Source of the DNA: Lysobacterales bacterium
GTDB lineage: Bacteria > Pseudomonadota > Gammaproteobacteria > Xanthomonadales > Ahniellaceae
NCBI GenBank assembly: GCA_016721845.1
Contig: JADKHK010000013.1
Coordinates: 682,001-746,000 of the forward strand
Reading direction: 5' to 3'
DNA length: 64,000 nt
Part shown: in pieces, positions 34,418-43,637 of the stretch
How positions within the stretch are numbered: the first letter of the stretch is position 1
Layout: every line of letters begins with the position of its first letter
The notes under the pieces: generated by a model
The model's input: only the letters and a program-made list of their open reading frames with translations
Databases searched by the model: none
Told to the model about the DNA's origin: nothing
Program-made: the position numbers and the translations under genes

Positions 34418-37400
34418 TCAGTGGTTCTGCATCTCCACCGTCCGATTCGGCTTCCAATCCAACGGCTTCGAGGTGATGCCGTTCGGGCCATCGACCTGAT
34501 CGGTGACCCACCACGGTTTGCCTTCGGAATCGAGGTAGAGGTTCTGCATTTCCGGATGCGTGAACGGGCGCGCGCCGATGCGGCCGAGCACGGCGATCTG
34601 GCCGCCGGTTTCATCGACGGCACGGTCGCGTTCGAGACCGCGCGACAGAGACGTGGCGGGCGAGGGCGTGGGCCAGGTCGCGACCAGCTGCGGTTTCGGT
34701 TGCGGGCTGAAGCCGTAGAACTTCGGTTGCGTCTCGGGGCTGAACAGCTGCAGCACCTTGAGTCCGTTCGCACCATCGGCGACGTAGCCGAACAGTGACG
34801 CATTGGTGGCAGCGACGACGATGTCGCGGGCATCGGTGATGGCGCCGTCGGCGTTGAACATCTGGTACAGCGCTGGCGCTTCCGGCTTCGTGACATTGAC
34901 GATAGCGATGCCGTCCGCGCCATCCGCGACATACGCATAGGTGCGCGCGACATGCAGCTTTGCGGCATGCGCCAGCGGCACCATGGCATTCGGTACGACC
35001 CGTGGCTGCGCCGGATCGGTGACATCGACGACTTCGAGCCCGCGCGCCGTGGTGGCGAACAGGTAGCGGAACTGCATCTGGGCCGCACGCGGATCAGCGA
35101 GCGCAATCGTCGTGACCGCGCGCGGCGTCATCGGATTGCTCATGTCGAGCACGACGACCCCACGCGGTGTGCTGGCGTAGAACCAGGTGCCTGCTATGGC
35201 GAGATGGCGTACGCCATCGAGAACACCGCCCTCGTTCCAGGTCAGGGTACGCGTCAACTGGTTGTTGCGCGGCTCGCCGTCGGCCAGGGTGTTCACGTCG
35301 ATCAGGATCAGCCCTTCCTCGGCATCAGTGAGGAAGGCAAAGTTGTAGATCGCGAGGAAGGGTTGCTCCATGTTGGTCACGCGCACCAGATCGCCGCTGT
35401 TGCGCGCCGGATGAATGGGTTGCGTGGTCGGCAGCACGACGCAGGTGGCCGCCTTCGACGCGACGACGGTGTCGTGGCCGAGCGGCGAGTTGGGTCCGGT
35501 CACGATGCGCTGGCTGAAACCCTTGTTGGCGACGCTGGCGATGTCATAGACCACCAGGCCCTTGTCGCGTTCGGCGACATACAGGTATTCGCCACGATGC
35601 TGCAGGCAACCGACCGTGCCGTCGGTGCCGTGCGAGAACCCTTCCGGCAGGACGCGGGAACGCGCCTCGTGCTTGGCGTAGCGTTCGGGATAGGCATAGC
35701 GGTGCAGGTACGAGCCGATCACCGACTGCGGTTCGTCCCACTCGGTCACCGGCACTGCGCTCAGCGTCTTCTCGCCACCCACAAAGGCGTTGAATCCAAG
35801 GAAATCGACGAAGTCGGTACCCTGCAGCAGCAGCTGGGCCATGATCGCGTTGTTGTCGTTCTGCTGGCTCAGATGGCAGTCGGTACAGGTCTTGGTCTCG
35901 CCGCGTCGCTCGGTATGCGGATAGTGCGGCGCGAAAGCCTGCGAGGAAAATCCGGCCGCGCTGATCGGCGGCTGCTGGATGTAGATGCGCTCGCGGTTGC
36001 TGTTGGTCGATGACAACACCAGGGCCGAACTCGAACGCACCGGCGCGATCTTGCCGCCCTTGACCTCGCCGTGGCGACCGAGCTGGAACATGTCGTCGCG
36101 TGCGATCTGCGGATTGTAGGTCGCGTAATTGCGCGTCTCGCCGCCCTCGTAATGCTGACGCTCGGTTTTCCAGTTGGCCTGGATCGGCAGATGACAGCCA
36201 CCGCAGCTCGTGGTCCACGAGGTGTGGCAGCTGTAGCAAAGCATCTTGTCCTCACTATGCGCGCGCTGGTCCTTGGGCACCCCGGCACCCCAGTTCTGGT
36301 TCGCGGTGTCGTTCGAGACCGTGTGGGCGCGCGTCGCCTTGGCGTTATAAGCGGCCGAGGTCGTGTTGGCGACGTCTTTCAGCAGAGACAGCGACCATTC
36401 CAGGCCGGGCGTGACGGCCGAGCGCTGGATCAGTTGACCGTTCACCCACTCGAAACGCTTCTTGCCATCGGGATTGCGGATCAACGCGAGCTGCTTGCCC
36501 TTCGGACTGGCCATCGGTCCCGAGGTGCTCAGCGACGGATAGGCATCGACCGTGCCGTGGCAGTCCTGGCACTGGATCTCGACGCCGGCCATCACCTCGC
36601 CAACGATGTGGCCGTTGCCGTGCGCGTCCTGCGCGTAATGGCAGTCGACGCATTGCAGGCCGAGGTCGACGTGGATGGACGAGAGATGCACCGCCTTCTC
36701 GAATTTTTTCGGATCCTTGTCGTCGATCGCCTGATTGTCGGCCGTGAGCAAGGTGCCTTCGCGGTCGCGCTTGAACACGGCGCGGAAGTTCCAGCCGTGG
36801 CCGTGGTAATCGGCGAACTGGGTGTCCTTCAGATTCGGATTGTTCTGCGACACTTGCTGCAGGAACTTCGGATCCGACCAGAGGCCGCGAATCGCCGCCT
36901 CTTCCGGATTGCGCTGGTTGATCTCGCGGATCTCGGTGTCGCTCGGCTTGCGCTCCTCTTTCGGCCACATCGATGGCGCGTCGGACTCGTAGTCCCACAT
37001 CGTGTAGCCGAGCATGGTGTTGATGAACATGTTCGGCTGATGCATGTGGCAGATCATGCACTGGCTGGTCGGGATCGCACGGGTGAACTCGTGCTTGAGC
37101 GGATGCCCGGGTTCGTCGCGCGGGATGGTCGGGTCGCCCTGTTGCGACGCACCGGTATTGCCGAACTGCGCATAACCGGCCGAGTGCCTCGGATCGCGGT
37201 CGTTGGCGTAGACGACATGGCAGGATGAACAGCCGGACGAGCGGAAGTCGCCGGGGTTGTCGTTCGTGCCGAGGAACCACAGGTGCGGATCGTTGAGGCG
37301 CGACTTGTGGATGTTGAGGGCCGGAATCGCGACGCGTTGTCCGGTGGCCGGGCCGCGATTGCTTTGCTTGAGGTCGGGCCGGCCAGGTTCTTCGAGGCGC

Positions 37401-38275
37401 TGGATCTGGCCGAGCGAATCGGGCAGGCCGGTTTCCGCGAACGTCGTGTTGATGTTGCGACCGCCGCGTTCGAAGACGCGGAACACGTCGGCCGGGGGGA
37501 TCACTTCCCAGGCCGGCAACGGGAACAACTGCGGCAGGATGCCGCGCGACTGCATGTCGGGCGCGACCGCGATCAGTGCCTTGACCACGTTCGGCTGCGA
37601 GTCGCGGGTGTAGCTCTCGCCGAGCAGGTAGCGCTTGTAGGGCAGGATGCCGTTGTTGTAGCTGGCACCGCCCCAGAGCATCGCGCTGGTCGCCATCAGG
37701 CTGCGTTCGCTGGCCTGGATGATCGGCAGATGGCAGGCACCGCAGGCTTCGCGCGCGATGCGCAGGTCGCCCGGATTGACGAAGCGCACGAATTCCGGCG
37801 CCTCCTTGTTCAGCGCGGCGTAGGTATGCGCGGGATTCGCGCTGTCTTTCCACTTCGACGGATAGCGCGGCAGCACGTGCGCGCTGTCCATCGCGCTCTG
37901 GTACAGCGGATCGAAGGGACTGTGGGTGCCGAATGCATGTTCGTCAACGTGATCGTCGTGCGCTTTGTCACCGTAGTGGCGGGCGCTGCGCACGTGGAAA
38001 TTGACGTCTGCGGGTGCCTGGATCGACGCATTGCCGCCATGGCAATCGGTGCAACCGAGCACGACCGCGGGCGAGGCATGCATGGTGTGGCGATCGGTCG
38101 ACGTGTGGCAACTCACGCAACCTTCCGACTTCGCGTTCGCCTGATCCCAGCGCTGAGTCTTCGGCGCCGAGGGTGCGGTCGTGTAGCTGCGCTCGACCGG
38201 CTTTTCTTCGGAGGCCTGCGTGCCGATGCAGCACAGCAGCCCAAGCAACATCGGAGTGAGGAGGCGCTGGATCAT
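34418..38275 (-). CDS. Large decaheme cytochrome c with LVIVD-like C-terminal region
   Basis: A 1285-residue exported cytochrome. After a signal peptide (MIQRLLTPMLLGLLCCIGTQ) I count ten CxxCH heme sites: CVSCH, CTDCH, CGACH, CSSCH, CMICH, CVDCH, CQDCH, CYSCH, CGGCH and CTDCH, all within about the first 840 residues. The last 430 residues contain repeats such as YLYVAERDKGLVVYDIASVA, GTWFYASTPRGVVVLDMSNP and YAYVADGADGIAIVNVTKPE, matching LVIVD/YVTN-like propeller blades of surface proteins. The ATG at 38275 (GAGGTG upstream) is preferred to a GTG at 38284. It lies downstream of genes for a putative outer-membrane barrel and a heme-binding lipoprotein, so a role in electron transfer at or across the outer membrane is plausible but unproved. 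Confidence 0.85.
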   Translation of the reverse strand: MIQRLLTPMLLGLLCCIGTQASEEKPVERSYTTAPSAPKTQRWDQANAKSEGCVSCHTSTDRHTMHASPAVVLGCTDCHGGNASIQAPADVNFHVRSARHYGDKAHDDHVDEHAFGTHSPFDPLYQSAMDSAHVLPRYPSKWKDSANPAHTYAALNKEAPEFVRFVNPGDLRIAREACGACHLPIIQASERSLMATSAMLWGGASYNNGILPYKRYLLGESYTRDSQPNVVKALIAVAPDMQSRGILPQLFPLPAWEVIPPADVFRVFERGGRNINTTFAETGLPDSLGQIQRLEEPGRPDLKQSNRGPATGQRVAIPALNIHKSRLNDPHLWFLGTNDNPGDFRSSGCSSCHVVYANDRDPRHSAGYAQFGNTGASQQGDPTIPRDEPGHPLKHEFTRAIPTSQCMICHMHQPNMFINTMLGYTMWDYESDAPSMWPKEERKPSDTEIREINQRNPEEAAIRGLWSDPKFLQQVSQNNPNLKDTQFADYHGHGWNFRAVFKRDREGTLLTADNQAIDDKDPKKFEKAVHLSSIHVDLGLQCVDCHYAQDAHGNGHIVGEVMAGVEIQCQDCHGTVDAYPSLSTSGPMASPKGKQLALIRNPDGKKRFEWVNGQLIQRSAVTPGLEWSLSLLKDVANTTSAAYNAKATRAHTVSNDTANQNWGAGVPKDQRAHSEDKMLCYSCHTSWTTSCGGCHLPIQANWKTERQHYEGGETRNYATYNPQIARDDMFQLGRHGEVKGGKIAPVRSSSALVLSSTNSNRERIYIQQPPISAAGFSSQAFAPHYPHTERRGETKTCTDCHLSQQNDNNAIMAQLLLQGTDFVDFLGFNAFVGGEKTLSAVPVTEWDEPQSVIGSYLHRYAYPERYAKHEARSRVLPEGFSHGTDGTVGCLQHRGEYLYVAERDKGLVVYDIASVANKGFSQRIVTGPNSPLGHDTVVASKAATCVVLPTTQPIHPARNSGDLVRVTNMEQPFLAIYNFAFLTDAEEGLILIDVNTLADGEPRNNQLTRTLTWNEGGVLDGVRHLAIAGTWFYASTPRGVVVLDMSNPMTPRAVTTIALADPRAAQMQFRYLFATTARGLEVVDVTDPAQPRVVPNAMVPLAHAAKLHVARTYAYVADGADGIAIVNVTKPEAPALYQMFNADGAITDARDIVVAATNASLFGYVADGANGLKVLQLFSPETQPKFYGFSPQPKPQLVATWPTPSPATSLSRGLERDRAVDETGGQIAVLGRIGARPFTHPEMQNLYLDSEGKPWWVTDQVDGPNGITSKPLDWKPNRTVEMQNH

Positions 38276-38285
38276 GGTCGTCACC

Positions 38286-40085
38286 TCAGTAGTTCAGGAC
38301 AACATTGGCGAGCACCGTGGTGTAGGTGTCGTCGCTGCCGTACAGGTCTTCAAGGCCGCTGGCGGGAATCAACGCAGCGGCGGACAGGCGCAGGATCGCG
38401 TTCTGGGTCGCGAACGGTCGCCAGATCCAGGCGACCGAGAGGTCGGTGCCGATGCCGCGATCGATCGGTCCCTGGTTGCGCGCGACTTCGAGTGTCGCGG
38501 TGTCGTCGAACCAGAGCTGATTGAGGTTGGCCGACACGCGCGACTCCGGCGTCAGGTCGAAGTCGGCCCCGAGCCCGAGCAGTTGCAGACCCGGATTCTC
38601 GAAGTTCGACTGGCCCAGTTCGCGCGAGGAACGCAGCGAGGGCAGCAGTGAATTGCGACCCGCCAGTGCCACGCCACCGCCGCCGATCAAGGGCAGGTTC
38701 TGGCGCACCCAGTAACTGGTATCGGCGCCGGCAAAGATCGGGTTCTCGAAGATGGCGTCATAGCCCTGCGACTTGTCGTCGAAGGGGTCGCGGTCGCCGC
38801 TGGCATACGCGGCCGATGCCCGGACGCGGACCCAGTCGAAGTCCATCGACGCCTCGGCCGCGGCGAAGCCGGCCTCGAGATCGCTGTCGCGACCCGTGAA
38901 GGTGCCGATGTTGTTTCCGAACAGATAGTAGGCACTGGCGGTGAGGTTGACGCGCCCGAAGTGGCCATCACCGTTGTAGCCAAGGTAGGTCGCGTCGTAT
39001 TCGCGCAGGGTTTCGGTGCCGAGCGAGGACGGGCGCGCGAGGAAGCCGTTCTCGTCGAAATGGAATTCGTCCTCGCGATTGCGGTTGTGCACGATCGTGG
39101 CTTGCGAAGTGAAGCCGACACGCGGCCAGTCCTGGCGATACAGGTTCGCGACGAAGATGTCGTCGTCGCGCAGGCCGGCGCCGACATCGTTCAGGCCGGA
39201 ATTGGTGTCCTTCTCGATGCGCCGGAACCAGGCCAGGTTGTACTGCCAGCGATTGTTGTTGCGATTTCCGAACAAGCGCGCGCCGAACTGCAGATCCTGG
39301 AACAGGAATCCGCGGAAGTCGGTCGAGAACGGCTGGATGCCGAAGCGCACGGCATCGAAGTCGTAGCGGTCGGAAACATCGCGCAGGTGCTTGTCGACGA
39401 ACAGTTCCTGCACGGCGACGAAGCCGTCGTCACGGGTGCCACCGAGGCGCGGGTCGATTTGCAGCACGCGCTGGTCGGACACGTCGACGCGGTTGTAGTT
39501 GAACGCCAGCGTCGCCCGGTATTCCCATTCCGGCGGCTTGAACGTGGTATTGCCCTTGTAATAGACGATGCCGGCGAGAAAGGTCTGCGCGAAGATGTTC
39601 TGCTCGATGTCGCCGAACACGTCGTTGCTGTCCGGGTCTCCGGTCGATTGCGCGCCGACCGGGGTCGGGATCGTGCGCGGTTCCAGCACGGTGTCGGATA
39701 CGCCGAGCACCGACAGGAACCAGTCGTCGCCGTGGATCGGCTTGTCACCCTTCCAGACGTTGTTGTTGTAAGGGTCGTACCACGGGTACTTCTGGCCAAG
39801 CGCTTCCATGATGCGCCAACGGTCCGGCAGCGGCACGAATTCGCCGACCGCATCGTTCGGCGCTGGTGCGATCGCACCCTCGTTGCGGTCCGGCCAGTCC
39901 GGTTGTTGCGGTGACGGATGCCCCGGGCGACGGCGCGGGATGGCCGAGTCGTAGGGGTCGTAATTCACGGCGTAAAGCGTGGCCAGGTCGAGCGTGGCGT
40001 CGCCGTTCGGGATGTCGATCAGTCGGGCCTGGGCCTGAGAACTGCAGATTGCGGCGATCGCGAGGACGAGCAATGGGCGACGCAT
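38286..40085 (-). CDS. Putative outer-membrane beta-barrel protein partner of the decaheme cytochrome
   Basis: A 599-residue exported protein (signal MRRPLLVLAIAAICSSQAQA). Most of the mature part alternates polar and aromatic residues in strands such as YRATLAFNYNRVDVSDQRVL, FGARLFGNRNNNRWQYNLAW and VRVRASAAYASGDRDPFDDK, and it ends in VLANVVLNY, an aromatic C-terminal residue as expected for a BAM substrate. I do not recognise a named family. The start at 40085 follows GAGGGCC, one base after the upstream stop, and the cytochrome gene begins ten bases after this one ends. That tight order suggests a porin-cytochrome pair, analogous in concept to MtrB/MtrA, with no sequence evidence of homology. 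Confidence 0.75.
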   Translation of the reverse strand: MRRPLLVLAIAAICSSQAQARLIDIPNGDATLDLATLYAVNYDPYDSAIPRRRPGHPSPQQPDWPDRNEGAIAPAPNDAVGEFVPLPDRWRIMEALGQKYPWYDPYNNNVWKGDKPIHGDDWFLSVLGVSDTVLEPRTIPTPVGAQSTGDPDSNDVFGDIEQNIFAQTFLAGIVYYKGNTTFKPPEWEYRATLAFNYNRVDVSDQRVLQIDPRLGGTRDDGFVAVQELFVDKHLRDVSDRYDFDAVRFGIQPFSTDFRGFLFQDLQFGARLFGNRNNNRWQYNLAWFRRIEKDTNSGLNDVGAGLRDDDIFVANLYRQDWPRVGFTSQATIVHNRNREDEFHFDENGFLARPSSLGTETLREYDATYLGYNGDGHFGRVNLTASAYYLFGNNIGTFTGRDSDLEAGFAAAEASMDFDWVRVRASAAYASGDRDPFDDKSQGYDAIFENPIFAGADTSYWVRQNLPLIGGGGVALAGRNSLLPSLRSSRELGQSNFENPGLQLLGLGADFDLTPESRVSANLNQLWFDDTATLEVARNQGPIDRGIGTDLSVAWIWRPFATQNAILRLSAAALIPASGLEDLYGSDDTYTTVLANVVLNY

Positions 40086-40086
40086 C

Positions 40087-42105
40087 TCAAAGGCCCTCGC
40101 AGACGTTCTGTTCATTGGAGTCGAGGAAGGGAGCCTGCGGGCATTGCACGTAGCGCAGGCGCACGCCTTGTGGCGCGAAGCGGTCGCTGCGGATCGCGGT
40201 GGGTGCATGGCTGTAAATGCCGCCGAGATTCTTCAACGCGAGCGCCGCGATCATGTCGTCCTGATCGACACCGTCACCGGAAACGCCGATCGCGCCGACC
40301 AGCATCGTGCCGGCATAGATCGGCACACCGCCGGGAAAGATCTGCAGGCCGTTGCGCAGTTGCGGCAGGCGCGTGCAACCGGCGTTGCCGAGTTCCGGTC
40401 GCAGCTCCAGGATCGGCAGGCTGTCCGCGGTCAAGTAGGCCGTCAGGATCTGGCCAATCTGGTTGTTCAGCAGGTCGTATTGCAGGCCGGTGCTGAACGG
40501 ACTCCATTGCGCGAACGGTTTCGAGAACGGACCATGCTGTGTGCCGACCAGACCATCGGGAAAGTATGGTCGCGCCAGATTGCCGATCGCGCGTGGTGTC
40601 AACGCGACGGTACCGGCGTCGAGCCCGCCGCCTTGCGCGAGCAAATTCGGCATCGCGAAAAAACGGCGTGCGTCGGTGACCACGTTGCCGAAATCGACGG
40701 CCGTCGCGGACGGCGAACCATCCGCATTCAGGTACCGCGCATCGGGCAGGGCGGCGAGGGCATCGCCCGCGTCGGCGTGACTCAGGAACAAGGCCGAGCG
40801 CGCCTTCTGCACGGCCACGTCGGTGCCGAACACCGGCGCATCGCGCGTTCGCGCCAGCGCCTGGATGTTGCCTTGCACATCGATCACCGAAATCGTCACG
40901 CGGGCCTGTGTGCCGGTCGGCCTGCGGATCTGGGCGCGACTTCGATTCGCGACGCGCAATCCTTCCGCGACGATCGTTCGTGCGACTGCCGCTGTCATGA
41001 AGCCGGGCGAGCCCTGACCATCGCGTGGTGCATATCGGGGCGTATCCGCACGGTCGACCAGCACGAAGGCATCGAGGCCGGCATAGTCGGCGTTGTCTGG
41101 CCGTATGCCTGATGCCGCCGTGCCGAAGGCGACGCCGGGCTGGATCGTGCCATCCGAGAATGCAAACAGGTTCAGCAAGGCGCCGGCGCTGGCCGGAATA
41201 CTCGCGAAAGCAGGGGCTTGCGCCGGATTGCGGCCGAGATCGGCGAAATCGACATCGCTGAAGCGGAAGGTCTTGCCGTCGGCGGTGATGCGGTCGCCGC
41301 GGCGGTCGAGTGGCGCACCGAAGCCGAACGTGCCGGCCGTCGCGATCAGTTCATCGACATCGCGATCGCGGTCACTGACGTTCAGGTCGAGACCATAGAC
41401 GCCATCGGCGACGATGCCGATGCCGCCCACCGGCGTGCCCGCCTTGTACAAGGGGAAACCGCCGGGATCGGCGGACAACCCGAGCGGCGAGGCTTTCGGC
41501 CCGACTCCGACATTCGCGCCGGCGGCGAAGATGCCGGCGAGCACAGGCGCCGGCAGGTTGATCACATCCGAACACAACAGCTGCGAGAACTGCACGCCGA
41601 ACAACGGACCCGACGGGCCACCGAATTCACCGGGGTTGAAATGTTCCTGCACGATCTGGCTGGCGGTGCGGGTCGAAAAGGCATTGCCTTCGGACGACAG
41701 GTAGGCGCCGGTCACGGCCTTGCTGATCGCCGCGAGTTCGCTCGGAATGATGGCGACGCCTTCGAGCCCGCCGACGACACCGCGGCCCGAGCTGATCGTC
41801 ACCGTCGTGCGTGCCCCGCTCATGCGATAGACGCCGAGCACGTTGCCGACGCGATCGACCACGGCGATGGTCGCCGGTTGGCTCTGCGCCTGCGCCTCGT
41901 TGATCGCCTGCGCGATCACCTTCTGCACGTCGGCGACGCTGAGGAAGCTCGCAGCCGTCGCGCAGGACCCGGTACACCCGGAGTCTGCCGTGCCCGACGG
42001 TGGCGGCGCGGTGCCGACCGGATCGCCGGAATTGCCGCTGCCGCTGCAGCCCGACACGAGGGCTGCGACAACCGCCATTCCCCACAGGCGATGAAATCCT
42101 TGCAT
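40087..42105 (-). CDS. Lipoprotein with two GlcG/HbpS-like (DUF336) domains
   Basis: A 672-residue predicted lipoprotein: the signal ends in the lipobox VSGC (Cys about 20). Two copies of a GlcG/HbpS-type domain are visible. One near residues 50-140 has VQKVIAQAINEAQAQSQPAT and TIAVVDRVGNVLGVYRM; the other near 360-450 has TISVIDVQGNIQALARTRDA and TDVAVQKARSALF. HbpS-type proteins bind heme and sense redox state in Streptomyces. The C-terminal 150 residues resemble a further half domain (GGVPIYAGTMLVGAIGVSGD). The ATG at 42105 is preceded by GGGGAGAAGG. It heads the barrel and decaheme genes, so heme or electron handling is a reasonable guess. Confidence 0.78.
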   Translation of the reverse strand: MQGFHRLWGMAVVAALVSGCSGSGNSGDPVGTAPPPSGTADSGCTGSCATAASFLSVADVQKVIAQAINEAQAQSQPATIAVVDRVGNVLGVYRMSGARTTVTISSGRGVVGGLEGVAIIPSELAAISKAVTGAYLSSEGNAFSTRTASQIVQEHFNPGEFGGPSGPLFGVQFSQLLCSDVINLPAPVLAGIFAAGANVGVGPKASPLGLSADPGGFPLYKAGTPVGGIGIVADGVYGLDLNVSDRDRDVDELIATAGTFGFGAPLDRRGDRITADGKTFRFSDVDFADLGRNPAQAPAFASIPASAGALLNLFAFSDGTIQPGVAFGTAASGIRPDNADYAGLDAFVLVDRADTPRYAPRDGQGSPGFMTAAVARTIVAEGLRVANRSRAQIRRPTGTQARVTISVIDVQGNIQALARTRDAPVFGTDVAVQKARSALFLSHADAGDALAALPDARYLNADGSPSATAVDFGNVVTDARRFFAMPNLLAQGGGLDAGTVALTPRAIGNLARPYFPDGLVGTQHGPFSKPFAQWSPFSTGLQYDLLNNQIGQILTAYLTADSLPILELRPELGNAGCTRLPQLRNGLQIFPGGVPIYAGTMLVGAIGVSGDGVDQDDMIAALALKNLGGIYSHAPTAIRSDRFAPQGVRLRYVQCPQAPFLDSNEQNVCEGL

Positions 42106-42165
42106 CCGCCTTCTCCCCAAGACCGGTACGCACGCCGGAGTGTAGCCCCGATGCGATCCGCTTTT

Positions 42166-42190
42166 GTAGGCGCGAGCCCCGGCTCGCGAC
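42166..42190 (+). repeat. SMAG-like GTAG-headed hairpin repeat
   Basis: GTAGG is followed by CGCGAGCC-CC-GGCTCGCG (42171-42188), an 8-bp stem with a minimal loop, then AC. A GTAG tetranucleotide beside a GC-rich stem-loop is the defining form of the SMAG elements of Stenotrophomonas and of related REP sequences in Xanthomonas. It lies between the GlcG-like lipoprotein gene and the nitrilase gene, where it may also stop transcription from the latter. Confidence 0.6.
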
Positions 42191-42202
42191 GGCGAGATCC
42201 GA

Positions 42203-43051
42203 TCACCAATCCCGATGATTCAGCACCTGGCCGTCGCGACGCACGTGCTCGATCAGCGCAAAATCGAGATCGGCGAAAACCCATTGCGCGGCATCGAGTG
42301 TGCCTTGCGCGACGATGCCGTCATCGGCAAAGCCGCGGTCGGGTGGGCCGTAGATCGCGGCCACACCGTGGTTCTCGTCAATGGCCGGCGATTGCGCCAG
42401 CGCACCCACCGTATGCGCCACCGCGACGTAGCACTGGTTTTCCAGCGCACGTGCCTGTGCGCCGACGCGCACGCGGTGGTAGCCGGCGAACGAGTCGGTG
42501 CAGCTCGGCACCAGGATCAGTTCGGCGCCGAGATCGACTTTCTCGCGCACGACGTTGGGGAATTCGCAGTCGTAGCAGATCGCGACTGCGCACTGCACGC
42601 CCTTCACCTCGAACAGCGCATGGCCTTCGCCGCCGCTGATGCCCCACTGCTCGCGTTCGAAGCGGGTCATGCGATGCTTGTCCTGGACGAATTCGCGGCC
42701 ATCGGGCGTCGCAACGAAGCAGCGATTGCGATAGCGGCCATCGTCGTCGCGAACAGGGATCGAGCCGGCGACGATGGCCATGCGGAAGCGTCTGGCGCGG
42801 TCGGTCACGTAGAGGCGGAACTTGCGGATCCAGGGTTGCAGCGCTTCCAATTGCTTCGGCAGCGATTCGCGCACCGCGGTGCCGAACATGGTCGCGAGCT
42901 CCATCGAGAAATATTCCGGCAGCAATGCGAGATCGGCACCACCGCGCTTGGCTTCGCCGAGCATCAGGTCCAGCTTCTTCTCGAAGGCATCCCAGGACGC
43001 GATCATTCCGACCTGAAATTGGCAAGTGGCGATGCGCAGCGTGCGGTTCAT
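42203..43051 (-). CDS. Carbon-nitrogen hydrolase (nitrilase superfamily)
   Basis: A 282-residue amidase of the nitrilase superfamily with the Glu-Lys-Cys triad in LALLPEYFSMEL, QDKHRMTRFEREQW and AICYDCEFPNVVRE. It starts MNRTLRIATCQFQVG; the ATG at 43051 has GGAG upstream and lies one base after the stop of the GNAT gene. The substrate is unknown. The co-transcribed acetyltransferase and SnoaL-like gene suggest a small conserved pathway acting on an amide or nitrile, but no substrate can be named. Confidence 0.88.
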   Translation of the reverse strand: MNRTLRIATCQFQVGMIASWDAFEKKLDLMLGEAKRGGADLALLPEYFSMELATMFGTAVRESLPKQLEALQPWIRKFRLYVTDRARRFRMAIVAGSIPVRDDDGRYRNRCFVATPDGREFVQDKHRMTRFEREQWGISGGEGHALFEVKGVQCAVAICYDCEFPNVVREKVDLGAELILVPSCTDSFAGYHRVRVGAQARALENQCYVAVAHTVGALAQSPAIDENHGVAAIYGPPDRGFADDGIVAQGTLDAAQWVFADLDFALIEHVRRDGQVLNHRDW

Positions 43052-43052
43052 C

Positions 43053-43637
43053 TCAGGCTCCAAGGGTCTTGCGCCAGAACTGCATCGGTTTTGGCGATTC
43101 TGCAGACTCGTCGATGTCCTTCCAGCTCAGCGTCGTTGTGCAGCCATCGATCGGGAGATAACCGCGCCGACGCCAGAAGGCGTCGAGTGGCACGAATTCG
43201 ACTGGACGACGCGCATCGTCGGCGCTGCGCTGCACGGCGCAGAACACGCAATGCGCGAGACCGAGCCGGGTCGCATGGACTTCGCGATGCTCGAAGAAGG
43301 CGACCCCGATGCCGCGGCCGCGATACTCGGGATCAAGGACCGATTCACCGAGATAGAGGGTGTCGTCGACGCGATCGAAGGGCCGCCGGATCTCCGCGGT
43401 CTCGTGCGCCAGCGGCAAGGCCGTCGACGCGCCGACGACGCGATCGCCATCGAAGCAGATCGCGACCATCGCGTCGGGCGTGTCGATGTAGGTCTGCAGG
43501 TAGCGGCGTTCGTAGTCCGGGTTGCCGTCGTACAGGTAGGGCCAGGCGCGAAACACCTGGATGCGCAGACGGGCGATGTCGTCGAGGTGTCGTCGCAGTG
43601 CCGCCGCGGTCTTGGTGACGACACGCAGTTCGCTCAT
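43053..43637 (-). CDS. GNAT-family N-acetyltransferase
   Basis: A 194-residue acetyltransferase. The acetyl-CoA pyrophosphate loop is ESVLDPEYRGRGIGVAFFEH (Q/RxxGxG/A pattern), preceded by the DGDRVVGASTALPLAHET strand typical of the fold. The N-terminal helix region ARLRIQVFRAWPYLYDGNPD and the DAFWRRRGYLPIDG C-terminal strand complete it. It overlaps the upstream SnoaL-like gene by four bases and is followed directly by the nitrilase gene. Substrate unknown. Confidence 0.85.
   Translation of the reverse strand: MSELRVVTKTAAALRRHLDDIARLRIQVFRAWPYLYDGNPDYERRYLQTYIDTPDAMVAICFDGDRVVGASTALPLAHETAEIRRPFDRVDDTLYLGESVLDPEYRGRGIGVAFFEHREVHATRLGLAHCVFCAVQRSADDARRPVEFVPLDAFWRRRGYLPIDGCTTTLSWKDIDESAESPKPMQFWRKTLGA

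Noticed and set aside
36345..37853. 502-residue minus-strand frame within the decaheme gene
   Set aside because: Same strand but a different frame of the cytochrome gene; Arg/Pro/Ala-rich shadow with no heme motifs.
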